Program-made: the position numbers and the translations under genes
Origin: JBDLID01 sp039715055
GTDB taxonomy: Bacteria > Desulfobacterota > Desulfobulbia > Desulfobulbales > Desulfocapsaceae
Direction: 5' to 3'
Length of the DNA stretch: 40,682 nt
Assembly (NCBI GenBank): GCA_039715055.1
Contig: JBDLID010000011.1
Location: 1 to 40,682, forward strand
Shown here: piece by piece, positions 8,239 to 17,018 of the stretch
How the letters are laid out: each line of letters opens with the position of its first letter
Position numbering within the stretch: the stretch's first letter is position 1
The notes under the pieces: model-generated
Seen by the model: only the letters and a program-made list of their open reading frames with translations
Databases searched by the model: none
Told to the model about the DNA's origin: nothing

Positions 8239-8262
8239 TTAAGGCTACCTTAAGATATTATA
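8239..8262 (-). promoter_or_regulatory. -10 element TATAAT followed by a TTAAGG-N3-CCTTAA dyad
   Basis: Read on the minus strand, TATAAT at 8262-8257 is followed by the inverted repeat TTAAGG-TAG-CCTTAA at 8253-8239, which would overlap the transcription start of the metallophosphoesterase gene. No good -35 is seen. The arms match those of the dyad in front of the LysR gene exactly. An operator for a repressor or LysR-type protein is inferred. Confidence 0.5.
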
Positions 8263-8302
8263 TGACGGTGATGGAAGATGATGGAAGAAAATAAAACTTA
8301 GA

Positions 8303-9421
8303 TTAATTGCTCTTTGTGATTTCAGTGGAAAAACTGTCATCTGCTATTGCTTCAATATTAATAAGTTTTTTAATATATCCAGCCTCGAAAGCTAATTCCA
8401 TAATTTTTCGGAAACTTTCCTTTGATTGTTTGTCAACATTTAAGTTTTTATAGTTGATAGCCATTATATCAGGTCTAAGAGTCTCAATAATAGATCTTTT
8501 GTTATGCTGGGGTATATGGGTTTGGATCATTTTTATTATTTCGTCTAACTCCGTTCCACCATTCAATCTGGCTGACTCAATATCCTGGCCGGCTTTGTGT
8601 ATAAAATAAATAACTTCCCGTAAGGCCTTCCTCTTAGCTTTTATCACAGAATTTTTTGCAATTATAACACATTCAACATGCCCGTTGGGGTGTTTCATAA
8701 CATCCTTTGAATACCAGGCAATATGGCCATAACCGCCACTTTCAGCAACTTCGGGCCAGGGCAGGGATTGTTCAAATGCGGCGGGAAGACTCCTTGCTGC
8801 TTTTTTCCTGAGGTAGGCTGGTGCCTTAGGTGGTCGAACAATTTTCAGAGACAGATCAGTATCATGGTGTTTTTGAAAATCCACAGATAAATTGTGATCC
8901 TTCATATACTTATATAAGACAGTCGTGTGAGTGGCTAATGGTGACGGAACTGCACATTCAACCGGTTGGCCCGATTCTTTTTTAAACTCGGCAAAAGCTT
9001 TAGCAACTTTCTCGTCTGGTTTTCTTAGTTTTTTATTGTTGTTCAGGTTTGTTTTTGAATTCATTAGATCATTAATTGCCAATGCATTTCCATCACGATG
9101 GATAAGACTTATCCAGCGAAAATCCGGTTTTTCGGCAAACATATCCATGATCATTGGACAGACTGTAAAGGCGACGTCAGCATCCGCTTCGGAACGAAAA
9201 TATGCACGTACTAGTTGTGGATCAGGAAGAATTAGAAGCTGATAGTCGGCATGTTTCATCTGCTCCCTATATTTTTCATAGGCGACAACTCCTGCATAGT
9301 GGTCAGCAAGAGGAATGCCTATTGCTTTGATCCGTTGCTTTTCTGCAGCACATGTCGCCTCAACAGAAAGTACTGCAAAGGCAATGAGGGACAGTAGCAC
9401 ATAAAGGATTAGTCTCTTCAT
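8303..9421 (-). CDS. Periplasmic substrate-binding protein, phosphonate/PhnD- or NMT1-like
   Basis: This 372-aa protein starts at the ATG at 9421, which has a GAGG site 8 bases upstream; a frame extends to 9511 but adds 30 residues before the obvious signal peptide. The N-terminal 25 residues form a classic signal sequence (KR followed by a hydrophobic core). The mature part looks like a type 2 periplasmic-binding protein of the PhnD/NMT1 class (an IKAIGIPLADHYAGVVAYEKY start, then ADVAFTVCP). The region around residues 115-150 carries a low-complexity Asn/Lys-rich insert. No ABC permease or ATPase gene is adjacent, so it may feed a transporter elsewhere or act as a sensor protein for the kinase across the divergent gap. 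The ligand is unknown. Confidence 0.75.
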   Translation of the reverse strand: MKRLILYVLLSLIAFAVLSVEATCAAEKQRIKAIGIPLADHYAGVVAYEKYREQMKHADYQLLILPDPQLVRAYFRSEADADVAFTVCPMIMDMFAEKPDFRWISLIHRDGNALAINDLMNSKTNLNNNKKLRKPDEKVAKAFAEFKKESGQPVECAVPSPLATHTTVLYKYMKDHNLSVDFQKHHDTDLSLKIVRPPKAPAYLRKKAARSLPAAFEQSLPWPEVAESGGYGHIAWYSKDVMKHPNGHVECVIIAKNSVIKAKRKALREVIYFIHKAGQDIESARLNGGTELDEIIKMIQTHIPQHNKRSIIETLRPDIMAINYKNLNVDKQSKESFRKIMELAFEAGYIKKLINIEAIADDSFSTEITKSN

Positions 9422-9892
9422 TAATTGCCCTCGTAAAAAAATTAACCTGACTTGTCGGTAAAAAGCAGGCTTCAGGCTCATTTTCTGCCATCTCTTCAAA
9501 TGGTATGTCAATCAATTGTTTTAAGTCAAGCTGCTATGTGCAATAACCATTTCCGGGAGGTGACCTGACAATTAATTGGTGTGTCTGGTGCTCTTTTGCA
9601 ACTTCTGCCAAATGACCTTTCAGGACCAGAAACTTAAACATTTATGCTCTTATAGCCGATGATCTATTAACAGGGAGGAAATATATTTTTAGAAGATGGA
9701 TTTCAGGGACACTGTGATCAATAAATCGTCATTTATGTGTTGGTGATAAGGCCAATGGTCTTCTGAGACAGATTCCTTGAATGTTGTCGAAGCTGGAATG
9801 CATGAAAGCAGGTGAGATTCTGAGGCCTTTGCCGATGAACGTTTCATACAGATTTGATAGATACTAGGTAAATCTATAGGGGAGTATGATCA
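9422..9892. other. Divergent intergenic region before the large hybrid kinase
   Basis: This 471-base stretch holds the promoter of the minus-strand binding protein (candidate at 9500-9529) and must hold that of the kinase operon, for which no convincing -35/-10 pair was found. Only very short frames occur (for example 16 codons from 9694), without support as genes. Confidence 0.55.
9500..9529 (-). promoter_or_regulatory. Candidate sigma-70 promoter for the binding-protein gene
   Basis: On the minus strand, TTGACT (9529-9524) is followed after 18 bases by TACCAT (9505-9500). The implied leader to the ATG at 9421 is about 70 bases. This rests on consensus only. Confidence 0.35.
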
Positions 9893-12800
9893 ATGGTTGG
9901 TCAAACCAACAGTCAGAAGAAATCACAGCCCCCTGTCAATCGTAAGACGATTTTAAGCCGGGGGCTTGGTCGAACGCTGATGTCATGGTTCCTTATTTTT
10001 TCACTGATCCCACTTTGTATTTCGACTTTTGCCGGTTACTACAACGCCCGCAACTCTTTAAAGACCAACGCTTACAACGCCCTGAAGGCTGCAACAGAGC
10101 TCAAAACCTCCTATATAAATTCATATTTTTCACGTCTGCTCATCGACCTTGATAATCAGGCTCAGGCAAAAAGCAACGTCCAGCTCCTTGCCGAGTTAGC
10201 AGAGGCGTACAGGGAAAGTGGCAATAGCCTGGAAGACTTTGTAAAGAGTTTTCAGTGGGAGTTGATAGTTCATGAAAAGGCCTCTGACCTTATTACATTT
10301 GCCTCAACCTATCATTATCTTGACGTTCTGTTGCTTGATGCGGAAGGGAATCTGTTGTTTTCGGTGCACCGGCACAGTGATTTTGGGACGAACCTTTTTA
10401 TTGAAGGGGAGGAGACGCTTAAACATTCACTGACTGAAGCCCTTTCAACCGGCAGGCCTGTTTTCTCTGATTTTTTTCATCATATTCAGGCCGAAAACCC
10501 TGCAGCGGGTTGTCTGTCAACGGTCTTGCTCGATGAAAATGGAGAGAAGATAGGATTAATTGCCTTGGAAATCTCACTTAATGAGATTGACAATATAATG
10601 CAGCAGAAAGCAGGCCTGGGCGAAAGCGGTGAGAGTTTTCTGATCGGCAGCGACTTAAAGATGCGATCCAATTCCCGGTTGAGTGAGCAGGCCACTATTC
10701 TCGGTGAACCAGTGGATACTGATCAAACAAGAAACTGGCTCGAATTCCACGGAGCTCCTGGCAGTCCATTCCAACATAGCCATGATCCTTCCATACGATA
10801 CCTTAACCATGGCAGTGTACAGGTCTACGGAACTCACGAGACCATTGAGGTGGGAGGGGTGCGACTGGGGGTGATTGCAGAAATTGAAGTAGAGGAAGCG
10901 TTACGGCCGGTCATGGCATTGGGCCTTATAGCAATAGTTCTCTTTGTTTTGACTGTTGTTGTTGTCATCTTTACTGCTGTCTTGACAACACAACGAATTG
11001 TTAAGCCATTGATGGCCCTGACAGCAGGAGCCAAAAGGATCAGCGGCGGTAACCTGAAAGAGGAAATTGATATTTCCGCCCATAATGAAATTGGCGAACT
11101 CGCTGACAGCTTTAACCTCATGCTGGGCAGCCTGCGTGAGACCAGGGAAAAGACAATTGCCCAGGATTGGCTCAAGACAGGGCAGGCTGAGTTGAATGAG
11201 GCCATGCGAGGCGAGCAGGGGATTGGGACCCTGGGAGAACACGTAATCCGCTATCTTGCTGAATTTTTTAATGCGCAGATAGGGGCCATATATGTTTGTG
11301 ATGATGAGGATAATTTCAGGATGATAGGCAGTTATGCCTATGACATGCGAAAAAATCTTTCAAATGCATTCAGGCAAGGTGATGGTCTGGTCGGCCAGGC
11401 TGCACTTGAGCAGAAACCAATTGTCATCACCAACTGTCCAAAGGACTATATCAGCATCCGATCCGGTCTTGGAGATGCGGTTCCCTGTAACATCATTGTT
11501 TACCCACTTTTAAAAGATGATGTGACCATTGGGGTTATCGAACTCGGTTCATTTGATGTCTTTTCCCATGGCCAGATAGAATTTCTCGATGAGGTGGCGA
11601 GAGCCATTGGCACCACTCTTAACGGGGTCAGGGCGCAGGTTCAGACCAAAAAACTTCTAAAAGAAACACAGCAGCAATCCACCAGGCTTCAAACCCAGCA
11701 GGAGGAACTGACGTCTGCCAATGAACAGCTCCAGGCCCAGCAGGAGGAACTTAAAACGGCCAACGAGGAACTCCAGGAGCAAACCCTGCGGCTGAGGGCT
11801 TCAGAAGAGTCACTGCAATCCCAGCAGGAAGAACTGCAGGTCACAAACGAAGAACTGGAAGAAAAAAATAAACTCCTTGAACGACAAACAGAAGAGGTCG
11901 AACAGGCCAGGCTCAATATAGAGGAAAAAGCTGCTCAGCTTGGTCAGGCCTCAATGTATAAGTCACAATTTCTGGCCAATATGTCCCATGAGCTGCGCTC
12001 ACCGCTTAACAGCCTGCTGTTGTTGGCCGATTCGTTGAAGCAGAATAAGGAGAGCAACCTCAACAGTGACGAGGTTGAATCCGCTTCAATAATTTATGAC
12101 AGCGGTAATGAACTGCTTTCATTGATAAATGAAATCCTTGATCTTTCAAAGATTGAGGCTGGAAGGATGGATCTGAACCTTGAAGGGGTGAAGTTAAGTG
12201 AACTTGCCCACTCAATACACAACTCCTTTGGTCATCTCGCAAAAGAAAAGGGGCTCGGACTCAATATACAACTTGCAGAAGGGATCTCCGGTGAGATCAT
12301 CACGGATCGTCAACGACTGGAGCAAATACTGAAGAACCTGGTATCCAATGCAGTGAAATTTACAGAGCAGGGACATGTCACCGTCACCTTTGACAGGCCG
12401 GATTCCGGTGTGGAGCTAAATAGGCCAGGACTGCGGGCCGGACAGGTCATTGCTGTCTCCATTGTTGATACCGGTATCGGGCTTGAAATCGACAAACAAA
12501 AGATGATTTTTGAGGCTTTTCAGCAGGTGGACGGCACCACTGCCCGTCGCTACGGCGGCACCGGACTGGGGCTTACGATCTCCAGGGAACTGGCACGTCT
12601 TCTGGGAGGTGAAATACGACTGGAAAGTAAGCTCGGTAAAGGATCGACCTTTACACTGTATCTTCCCTTCAATGCAAATCTCGTCAATGAGGAAGAGGTG
12701 CTACAAATTGAAAAGGTTGCTCAACTTTTAACACCGTCTCAGTCGCCATCAGCTTCCAGGCATAGGCGATTTGACGATGACCGTAACAGTCTTGAGAAGG

Positions 12801-13975
12801 GCCAGCGGGTCATGCTGATTATTGAAGATGATGAAAAGTTTGCGGCAATTCTTTACCAACACGCCCATGATCATGATTTTCGATGCCTGGTTGCACTGAC
12901 CGGTGAAGAGGGCCTGTCACTTGCAAAAAAACATATGCCCACTGCAATTTCACTGGATTTGAGATTGCCCGGGATAGATGGCTGGACCGTACTTGGCAAG
13001 CTCAAAGATGACCCGCAAACCCGCCATATTCCTGTCCACATTATTTCCGTTGAAAAAAGTGATGCGGAGTCCAGACGGCGGGGAGCCATTGGGCACCTGA
13101 CCAAGCCGGTCAGCCATGAGAATCTTGAGAATGTTTTTAAACGTATTGAGGAGTCATCGAGCCAGAAACTCAAACGATTACTTATTGTTGAAGAAGATCA
13201 ATCCGATCGGCAGGCAATTGTTGAACTGTTGTCCGATATGGATGTCATTATCGATCAGGCAGAGAGCGGCCAGGAAGTATTGGATAGTCTTCATGAACGG
13301 AAATACGACTGCATCATCCTTGATTTGAACCTCACTGATATGAGCGGTGATGAGCTGCTCAAAAGGCTTTTCACCGAATCTGAAGTAGAGATTCCTCCTG
13401 TCATCGTCCATACGGCCTCCGAGCTTAGCCGGGAACATGAAATCCAGCTGCGGGAATATGCCTCCACCATTGTGCTCAAAGATGCAAAGTCACAGGAGAG
13501 GCTGCTTGATGAGGTTTCTCTTTTTCTCCACAGTGTGGTCAGCGATATGTCTGTTGAAAAACAGCAGATTATTGCCAGTCTTCATGATACGGACGATATG
13601 CTTGTAAATCGCAAGGTACTCGTTGTCGATGATGATATGCGAACTGTATTCGCCCTGACCCGGCTGCTCAGTTCATACGGGATCAATGCGTTGAAGGCTG
13701 AAGACGGCAGGAAGGCACTCGAGATCCTCGACAGGGAGCCTGATATTGAACTGGTGTTGACCGACATCATGATGCCGGATGTTGATGGCTATGAGACAAT
13801 CAAAAGAATCCGGGCCCAGCAGCGTTTTAGAAAATTACCAATCATTGCCCTGACAGCCAAGGCAATGAAAGAAGACAGGGAACACTGCTTTGCAGTTGGT
13901 GCCAGCGACTATCTGCCCAAACCGGTAGACCAGGAACGTTTGCTCTCCATGCTGCGGGTCTGGCTCTACCGCTAG
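9893..13975 (+). CDS. Membrane hybrid histidine kinase, CACHE-HAMP-GAF-coiled coil-HisKA-HATPase-REC-REC-REC
   Basis: This 1360-aa sensor has a membrane helix at about 29-50, a large double-CACHE-like periplasmic domain (about 60-330), a second helix (340-365), HAMP (366-420), GAF (about 435-585), a long Glu/Gln-rich coiled coil (about 586-690), HisKA with H699 in SHELRSPL, and an HATPase with N-box NLVSNA (815-820) and G-boxes DTGIG and GGTGLGL. Three receivers follow: D1022 with K1071, D1144 with K1196, and D1291 with K1343, so all three keep the phosphorylation aspartate and conserved lysine. The start is an ATG with GGGGAG 8 bases upstream. It heads a six-gene operon with cheR, cheB and further two-component genes. 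The ligand is not known. Phosphorelay from H699 to one or more internal receivers is expected from the architecture. Confidence 0.95.
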   Translation: MVGQTNSQKKSQPPVNRKTILSRGLGRTLMSWFLIFSLIPLCISTFAGYYNARNSLKTNAYNALKAATELKTSYINSYFSRLLIDLDNQAQAKSNVQLLAELAEAYRESGNSLEDFVKSFQWELIVHEKASDLITFASTYHYLDVLLLDAEGNLLFSVHRHSDFGTNLFIEGEETLKHSLTEALSTGRPVFSDFFHHIQAENPAAGCLSTVLLDENGEKIGLIALEISLNEIDNIMQQKAGLGESGESFLIGSDLKMRSNSRLSEQATILGEPVDTDQTRNWLEFHGAPGSPFQHSHDPSIRYLNHGSVQVYGTHETIEVGGVRLGVIAEIEVEEALRPVMALGLIAIVLFVLTVVVVIFTAVLTTQRIVKPLMALTAGAKRISGGNLKEEIDISAHNEIGELADSFNLMLGSLRETREKTIAQDWLKTGQAELNEAMRGEQGIGTLGEHVIRYLAEFFNAQIGAIYVCDDEDNFRMIGSYAYDMRKNLSNAFRQGDGLVGQAALEQKPIVITNCPKDYISIRSGLGDAVPCNIIVYPLLKDDVTIGVIELGSFDVFSHGQIEFLDEVARAIGTTLNGVRAQVQTKKLLKETQQQSTRLQTQQEELTSANEQLQAQQEELKTANEELQEQTLRLRASEESLQSQQEELQVTNEELEEKNKLLERQTEEVEQARLNIEEKAAQLGQASMYKSQFLANMSHELRSPLNSLLLLADSLKQNKESNLNSDEVESASIIYDSGNELLSLINEILDLSKIEAGRMDLNLEGVKLSELAHSIHNSFGHLAKEKGLGLNIQLAEGISGEIITDRQRLEQILKNLVSNAVKFTEQGHVTVTFDRPDSGVELNRPGLRAGQVIAVSIVDTGIGLEIDKQKMIFEAFQQVDGTTARRYGGTGLGLTISRELARLLGGEIRLESKLGKGSTFTLYLPFNANLVNEEEVLQIEKVAQLLTPSQSPSASRHRRFDDDRNSLEKGQRVMLIIEDDEKFAAILYQHAHDHDFRCLVALTGEEGLSLAKKHMPTAISLDLRLPGIDGWTVLGKLKDDPQTRHIPVHIISVEKSDAESRRRGAIGHLTKPVSHENLENVFKRIEESSSQKLKRLLIVEEDQSDRQAIVELLSDMDVIIDQAESGQEVLDSLHERKYDCIILDLNLTDMSGDELLKRLFTESEVEIPPVIVHTASELSREHEIQLREYASTIVLKDAKSQERLLDEVSLFLHSVVSDMSVEKQQIIASLHDTDDMLVNRKVLVVDDDMRTVFALTRLLSSYGINALKAEDGRKALEILDREPDIELVLTDIMMPDVDGYETIKRIRAQQRFRKLPIIALTAKAMKEDREHCFAVGASDYLPKPVDQERLLSMLRVWLYR

Positions 13976-14025
13976 CAAAACTACCGCAACAGGATGGCTG
14001 TAAGATTGTTAAATGAGGGGGAGCG

Positions 14026-14850
14026 GTGAACCAGGACGCGCTGCAACGTATAGAAGTAGACCTGCTGCTCGAGGCGATTTTCCAGGTTTACGGATATGAT
14101 TTTCGGGAATATTCCAAGGCTTCCATGGATCGCAGGGTGCGCCAGTTTATTGCTGCTGAAGGGTACAGGACAATTGGTGAGCTTATTCCCGGAGTGCTGC
14201 ACGATAAGTCTCTGTTTTTTGAATTGGCAAAATATTTTTCAGTGTCGGTCACCGCGATGTTCAGAGATCCGTTTGTTTATCGGGTAATCCGTGAAAAGGT
14301 CTTGCCCAGATTGCGCTCTCATCCATTTTTCAAGTTCTGGCATGCCGGTTGCGCTACAGGAGAAGAGGTATACTCCATGGCCATTCTGCTGTTTGAGGAA
14401 GGGCTTCTTGATCGCTCCACCCTTTATGCGACAGATTTTAATCAGGGGGCATTGGACAAGGCGCGGAAGGGAATTTATCCGCTTGCCAGAATAAGTGAAT
14501 ATACCAGGAATTACCAGCATTCAGGTTCTAAATCAAGCTTTTCTGAATACTATCATGCCATGTACGGAGCCGCGACCTTGAGAGATGATCTCAAGGCTCG
14601 AATTACCTTTGCCGGCCACAACCTCGTTACAGATAGTGTCTTTGGTGATACCCACATGGTTTTTTCGCGTAATGTCCTGATTTATTTCAGTAAGAAATTA
14701 AAAGACAGGGTGTTGAACCTGTTTACCGACAGTCTGGTGCATGGCGGTTTCCTCTGTCTCGGGACGGCGGAATCCATAGAGTTCAGTGATGTCGCCGCTC
14801 AGTATGAGGTCATAGACAGTGATGCCAGAATTTACAGGAAGGTGACATGA
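14026..14850 (+). CDS. cheR: CheR-type S-adenosylmethionine-dependent protein glutamate methyltransferase
   Basis: This 274-aa protein methylates glutamate side chains, normally on chemoreceptors, using S-adenosylmethionine. The N-terminal helical CheR domain (about 10-75) precedes the methyltransferase domain with AGCATGEEVYS (107-117) for cofactor binding, an ATDFN motif, and SRNVLIYF, where the usual Cys is Ser. The start is GTG at 14026 with a GAGGGGGAG site; it follows the kinase by 50 bases and overlaps cheB by 4 bases (ATGA). No chemoreceptor, CheA or CheW gene is in the window, so its substrate may be the kinase itself, as proposed for CheR/CheB-kinase clusters. CheR/CheB pairs outside chemotaxis operons occur in many bacteria. 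Confidence 0.93.
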   Translation: MNQDALQRIEVDLLLEAIFQVYGYDFREYSKASMDRRVRQFIAAEGYRTIGELIPGVLHDKSLFFELAKYFSVSVTAMFRDPFVYRVIREKVLPRLRSHPFFKFWHAGCATGEEVYSMAILLFEEGLLDRSTLYATDFNQGALDKARKGIYPLARISEYTRNYQHSGSKSSFSEYYHAMYGAATLRDDLKARITFAGHNLVTDSVFGDTHMVFSRNVLIYFSKKLKDRVLNLFTDSLVHGGFLCLGTAESIEFSDVAAQYEVIDSDARIYRKVT

Positions 14851-15431
14851 GCAGCAGGTGTTACAGGGCAATTGTCATGGGGGCATCAGCCGGCGGCATG
14901 GAAACACTGGCCACCGTGCTTTCATGTCTGGACAAAAACTTTCCACTTCCTGTTCTTGTGGTTCAGCACCTGCATGACTCAGATCGCGGTCGTTTTGCAC
15001 AACATATCGACAAAATGGTTGTGATTCGGGTCAGTAGTGCCTGTGATAAGCAGAAAATTAAACCGTGCCGGGTCTATTTTGCACCGGCAAATTATCATCT
15101 GCTTGTGGAACAGGAGGAATTTTTTTCCATAAATATTGATCCGCCGATTAATTGGTCGCGCCCTTCAATCGATGTGCTTTTTAAAAGCGCGGCCAGGGTC
15201 TGGGAAGAACATCTTGTGGGCGTAATCCTCACCGGCAGTCAGTACGACGGTGCGGCGGGCCTGAACTGTATCGCCCAGCGCGGCGGGCTGACCATTGTAC
15301 AGGAGCCTGATACGGCAGAGAAAAGTGAGATGCCCAAAGCGGCAATCAAGGCTGCCCGGGTTGATCATGTACTGCCGCCGTCAAGGATCGGTGAATTTTT
15401 AAATACACTTCCGGCATGTACAAAAAAATAG
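14847..15431 (+). CDS. cheB: CheB-type protein-glutamate methylesterase/deamidase, receiver-less
   Basis: This 194-aa protein is only the catalytic domain of CheB and lacks the N-terminal receiver of the canonical enzyme. The catalytic triad is visible: S14 in GASAGG, H41 in VVQHLH and D134 in LTGSQYDGAAG. The substrate-groove motif RPSIDVLFKSAA is also present. It removes methyl esters from glutamates or deamidates glutamines. Its start overlaps the cheR stop by 4 bases, so translation is coupled and the pair should be made in fixed ratio. Without a receiver its activity is probably constitutive or controlled by a partner in this operon, such as the receiver proteins encoded downstream. Confidence 0.93.
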   Translation: MSSRCYRAIVMGASAGGMETLATVLSCLDKNFPLPVLVVQHLHDSDRGRFAQHIDKMVVIRVSSACDKQKIKPCRVYFAPANYHLLVEQEEFFSINIDPPINWSRPSIDVLFKSAARVWEEHLVGVILTGSQYDGAAGLNCIAQRGGLTIVQEPDTAEKSEMPKAAIKAARVDHVLPPSRIGEFLNTLPACTKK

Positions 15432-15466
15432 CAGAAAAGGAACTCGGCCACTCAGGAGACATGTGC

Positions 15467-16603
15467 ATGGGCTTGAGCCAGAAAATTTTGATCGTTGATG
15501 ATAAAAAGGCAAACCTTGTGGCACTGCAGCATACCTTAGGTGAGGTGAATGCTGAAGTAATCGAGGCCATGGACGGTGATGAGGCACTGCGGGCCACCCT
15601 GAACCATGATTTTGCGTTGGCGATCCTTGATGTCAATATGCCTGATATGGACGGCTATGAACTGGCGGAAATTCTACACAGTGACCAACGAACCAAATAC
15701 CTTCCAATAATATTTTTGACCGCCATCCGGATGGAGGACACCGATATTTTCAAGGGCTATGAGGCCGGTGCAGTGGATTACATCGTTAAACCGTATAACC
15801 CTCTTATCCTGCTTGGTAAAGTGAGGGTGTTCCTCCAGATTCATCGGCAGCGAAAACTGCTGCGGCTTCAGCAAAAACAACTCCAAGCGGCCAACCACGA
15901 ACTTGAGGCGTTTTCCTATTCGGTCTCCCATGATTTGCGGGCACCTCTGCGGGCCCTTAATGGCTTCAGTGATCTGCTGATCCAGGATTACGGTGAAATT
16001 CTGAAAGGGGACGGACAGACTTATCTTCGATATGTACAGGAATCGGCACAGGAAATGTCTGATCTGATTGACGATCTTCTTCGGCTTTCCCGTTCGACAA
16101 GGGGTGCGATTCAACCGGGTGAGGTGAATCTGTCACTGGTGGTAAAAAAAATATTTAAAGACCTTCAGCAACAGCAGCCGGATCGCAATGTTCAGTTGTC
16201 TGTTATGGAGGATGTCATTGGTTATGCAGATCATGGACTGATACGCGGTGCACTTGAAAATCTGTTGGCAAATGCGTGGAAATTCACCCGTGACTGCAGC
16301 GATCCATGCATTGAGTTTGGTGTGGAGAAGAGGCAGGGGGACCAACCAATATATTTTGTGCGCGACAATGGTGCCGGTTTCAACATGGAGTATGGAACAA
16401 AGCTGTTCACCCCATTTGAGCGGCTGCACCGTAAAGATGAATTCCCGGGCACCGGTATAGGACTGGCAACCGTGCAGCGTATCATCCACCGGCACGGTGG
16501 GGAAATATGGGGTGAGGGGGAGCCGGGAAAAGGAGCCACCTTTTTCTTTCAACTTGGCGAGGAGGTGAGATCCCATGAAATTGCGGAAAGTTTTATTGAT
16601 TGA
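15467..16603 (+). CDS. Receiver-histidine kinase (REC-HisKA-HATPase), cytoplasmic
   Basis: This 378-aa protein has an N-terminal receiver (about 5-120) with phosphorylation site D55 (LDVNMPDMDG) and the conserved VKPYNP lysine, a short coiled coil, HisKA with H155 (SVSHDLRAPLRALNG, the bacteriophytochrome-like subtype) and an HATPase with DNGAGF and GTGIGL boxes. There is no membrane segment. I chose the ATG at 15467 because AGGAG ends 8 bases upstream; a longer frame starts at 15416 inside cheB. It probably receives phosphate from the large hybrid kinase and in turn phosphorylates another receiver. It overlaps the next response-regulator gene by 29 bases. Confidence 0.92.
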   Translation: MGLSQKILIVDDKKANLVALQHTLGEVNAEVIEAMDGDEALRATLNHDFALAILDVNMPDMDGYELAEILHSDQRTKYLPIIFLTAIRMEDTDIFKGYEAGAVDYIVKPYNPLILLGKVRVFLQIHRQRKLLRLQQKQLQAANHELEAFSYSVSHDLRAPLRALNGFSDLLIQDYGEILKGDGQTYLRYVQESAQEMSDLIDDLLRLSRSTRGAIQPGEVNLSLVVKKIFKDLQQQQPDRNVQLSVMEDVIGYADHGLIRGALENLLANAWKFTRDCSDPCIEFGVEKRQGDQPIYFVRDNGAGFNMEYGTKLFTPFERLHRKDEFPGTGIGLATVQRIIHRHGGEIWGEGEPGKGATFFFQLGEEVRSHEIAESFID

Positions 16604-17018
16604 AGACAATCACAAGGACGAGCTGCTCACTCGCCGGGCGCTGGAGAGTGGTCTGCAGATTGACGAAATAATAGTTGCCCGTGACGGCCAGGAGGCGGTT
16701 GATCTGTTGTTTGGCAAAGGCCGGCAAGACCCGGTGGTTCCGACGGTGGTGCTCCTGGACCTCAGGCTGCCGAAGATCGATGGTCATGAGGTTCTCCGCC
16801 GTATACGCAAGGATGAACGGACCCGGCTGTTGCCCGTGGTGATTTTGAGTTCATCGGATGACGAGAAGGATATTATAAATGGCTACAGGGAAGGGGCCAA
16901 CAGCTACGTACGGAAACCCATTGTCAATGACGCATTTGTCAATGCCGTTCAAAGCCTGGGCTTATTCTGGCTGGTCACCAACACCCCTCCGGGGAACTTG
17001 AGAGGAAGCAATGAGTGA
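16575..17018 (+). CDS. Single-domain response regulator (Rcp1-like)
   Basis: This 147-aa stand-alone receiver has the acidic pair E10/D11, phosphorylation site D62 (LLDLRLPKIDG), the SSS switch region and the YVRKP lysine. The insert between beta-2 and alpha-2 resembles the phytochrome-associated Rcp1 group, which fits the phytochrome-type HisKA of the gene before it. It has no output domain, so it acts by protein contact or as a phosphate shuttle in a relay. A GAGGAGGTGAG ribosome binding site lies inside the end of the upstream kinase gene. It overlaps the next gene by 8 bases, so the whole set is translationally coupled. Confidence 0.93.
   Translation: MKLRKVLLIEDNHKDELLTRRALESGLQIDEIIVARDGQEAVDLLFGKGRQDPVVPTVVLLDLRLPKIDGHEVLRRIRKDERTRLLPVVILSSSDDEKDIINGYREGANSYVRKPIVNDAFVNAVQSLGLFWLVTNTPPGNLRGSNE

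Noticed and set aside
9694..9744. 16-codon frame before the hybrid kinase
   Set aside because: Too short, with a weak ribosome binding site and no recognisable peptide features.
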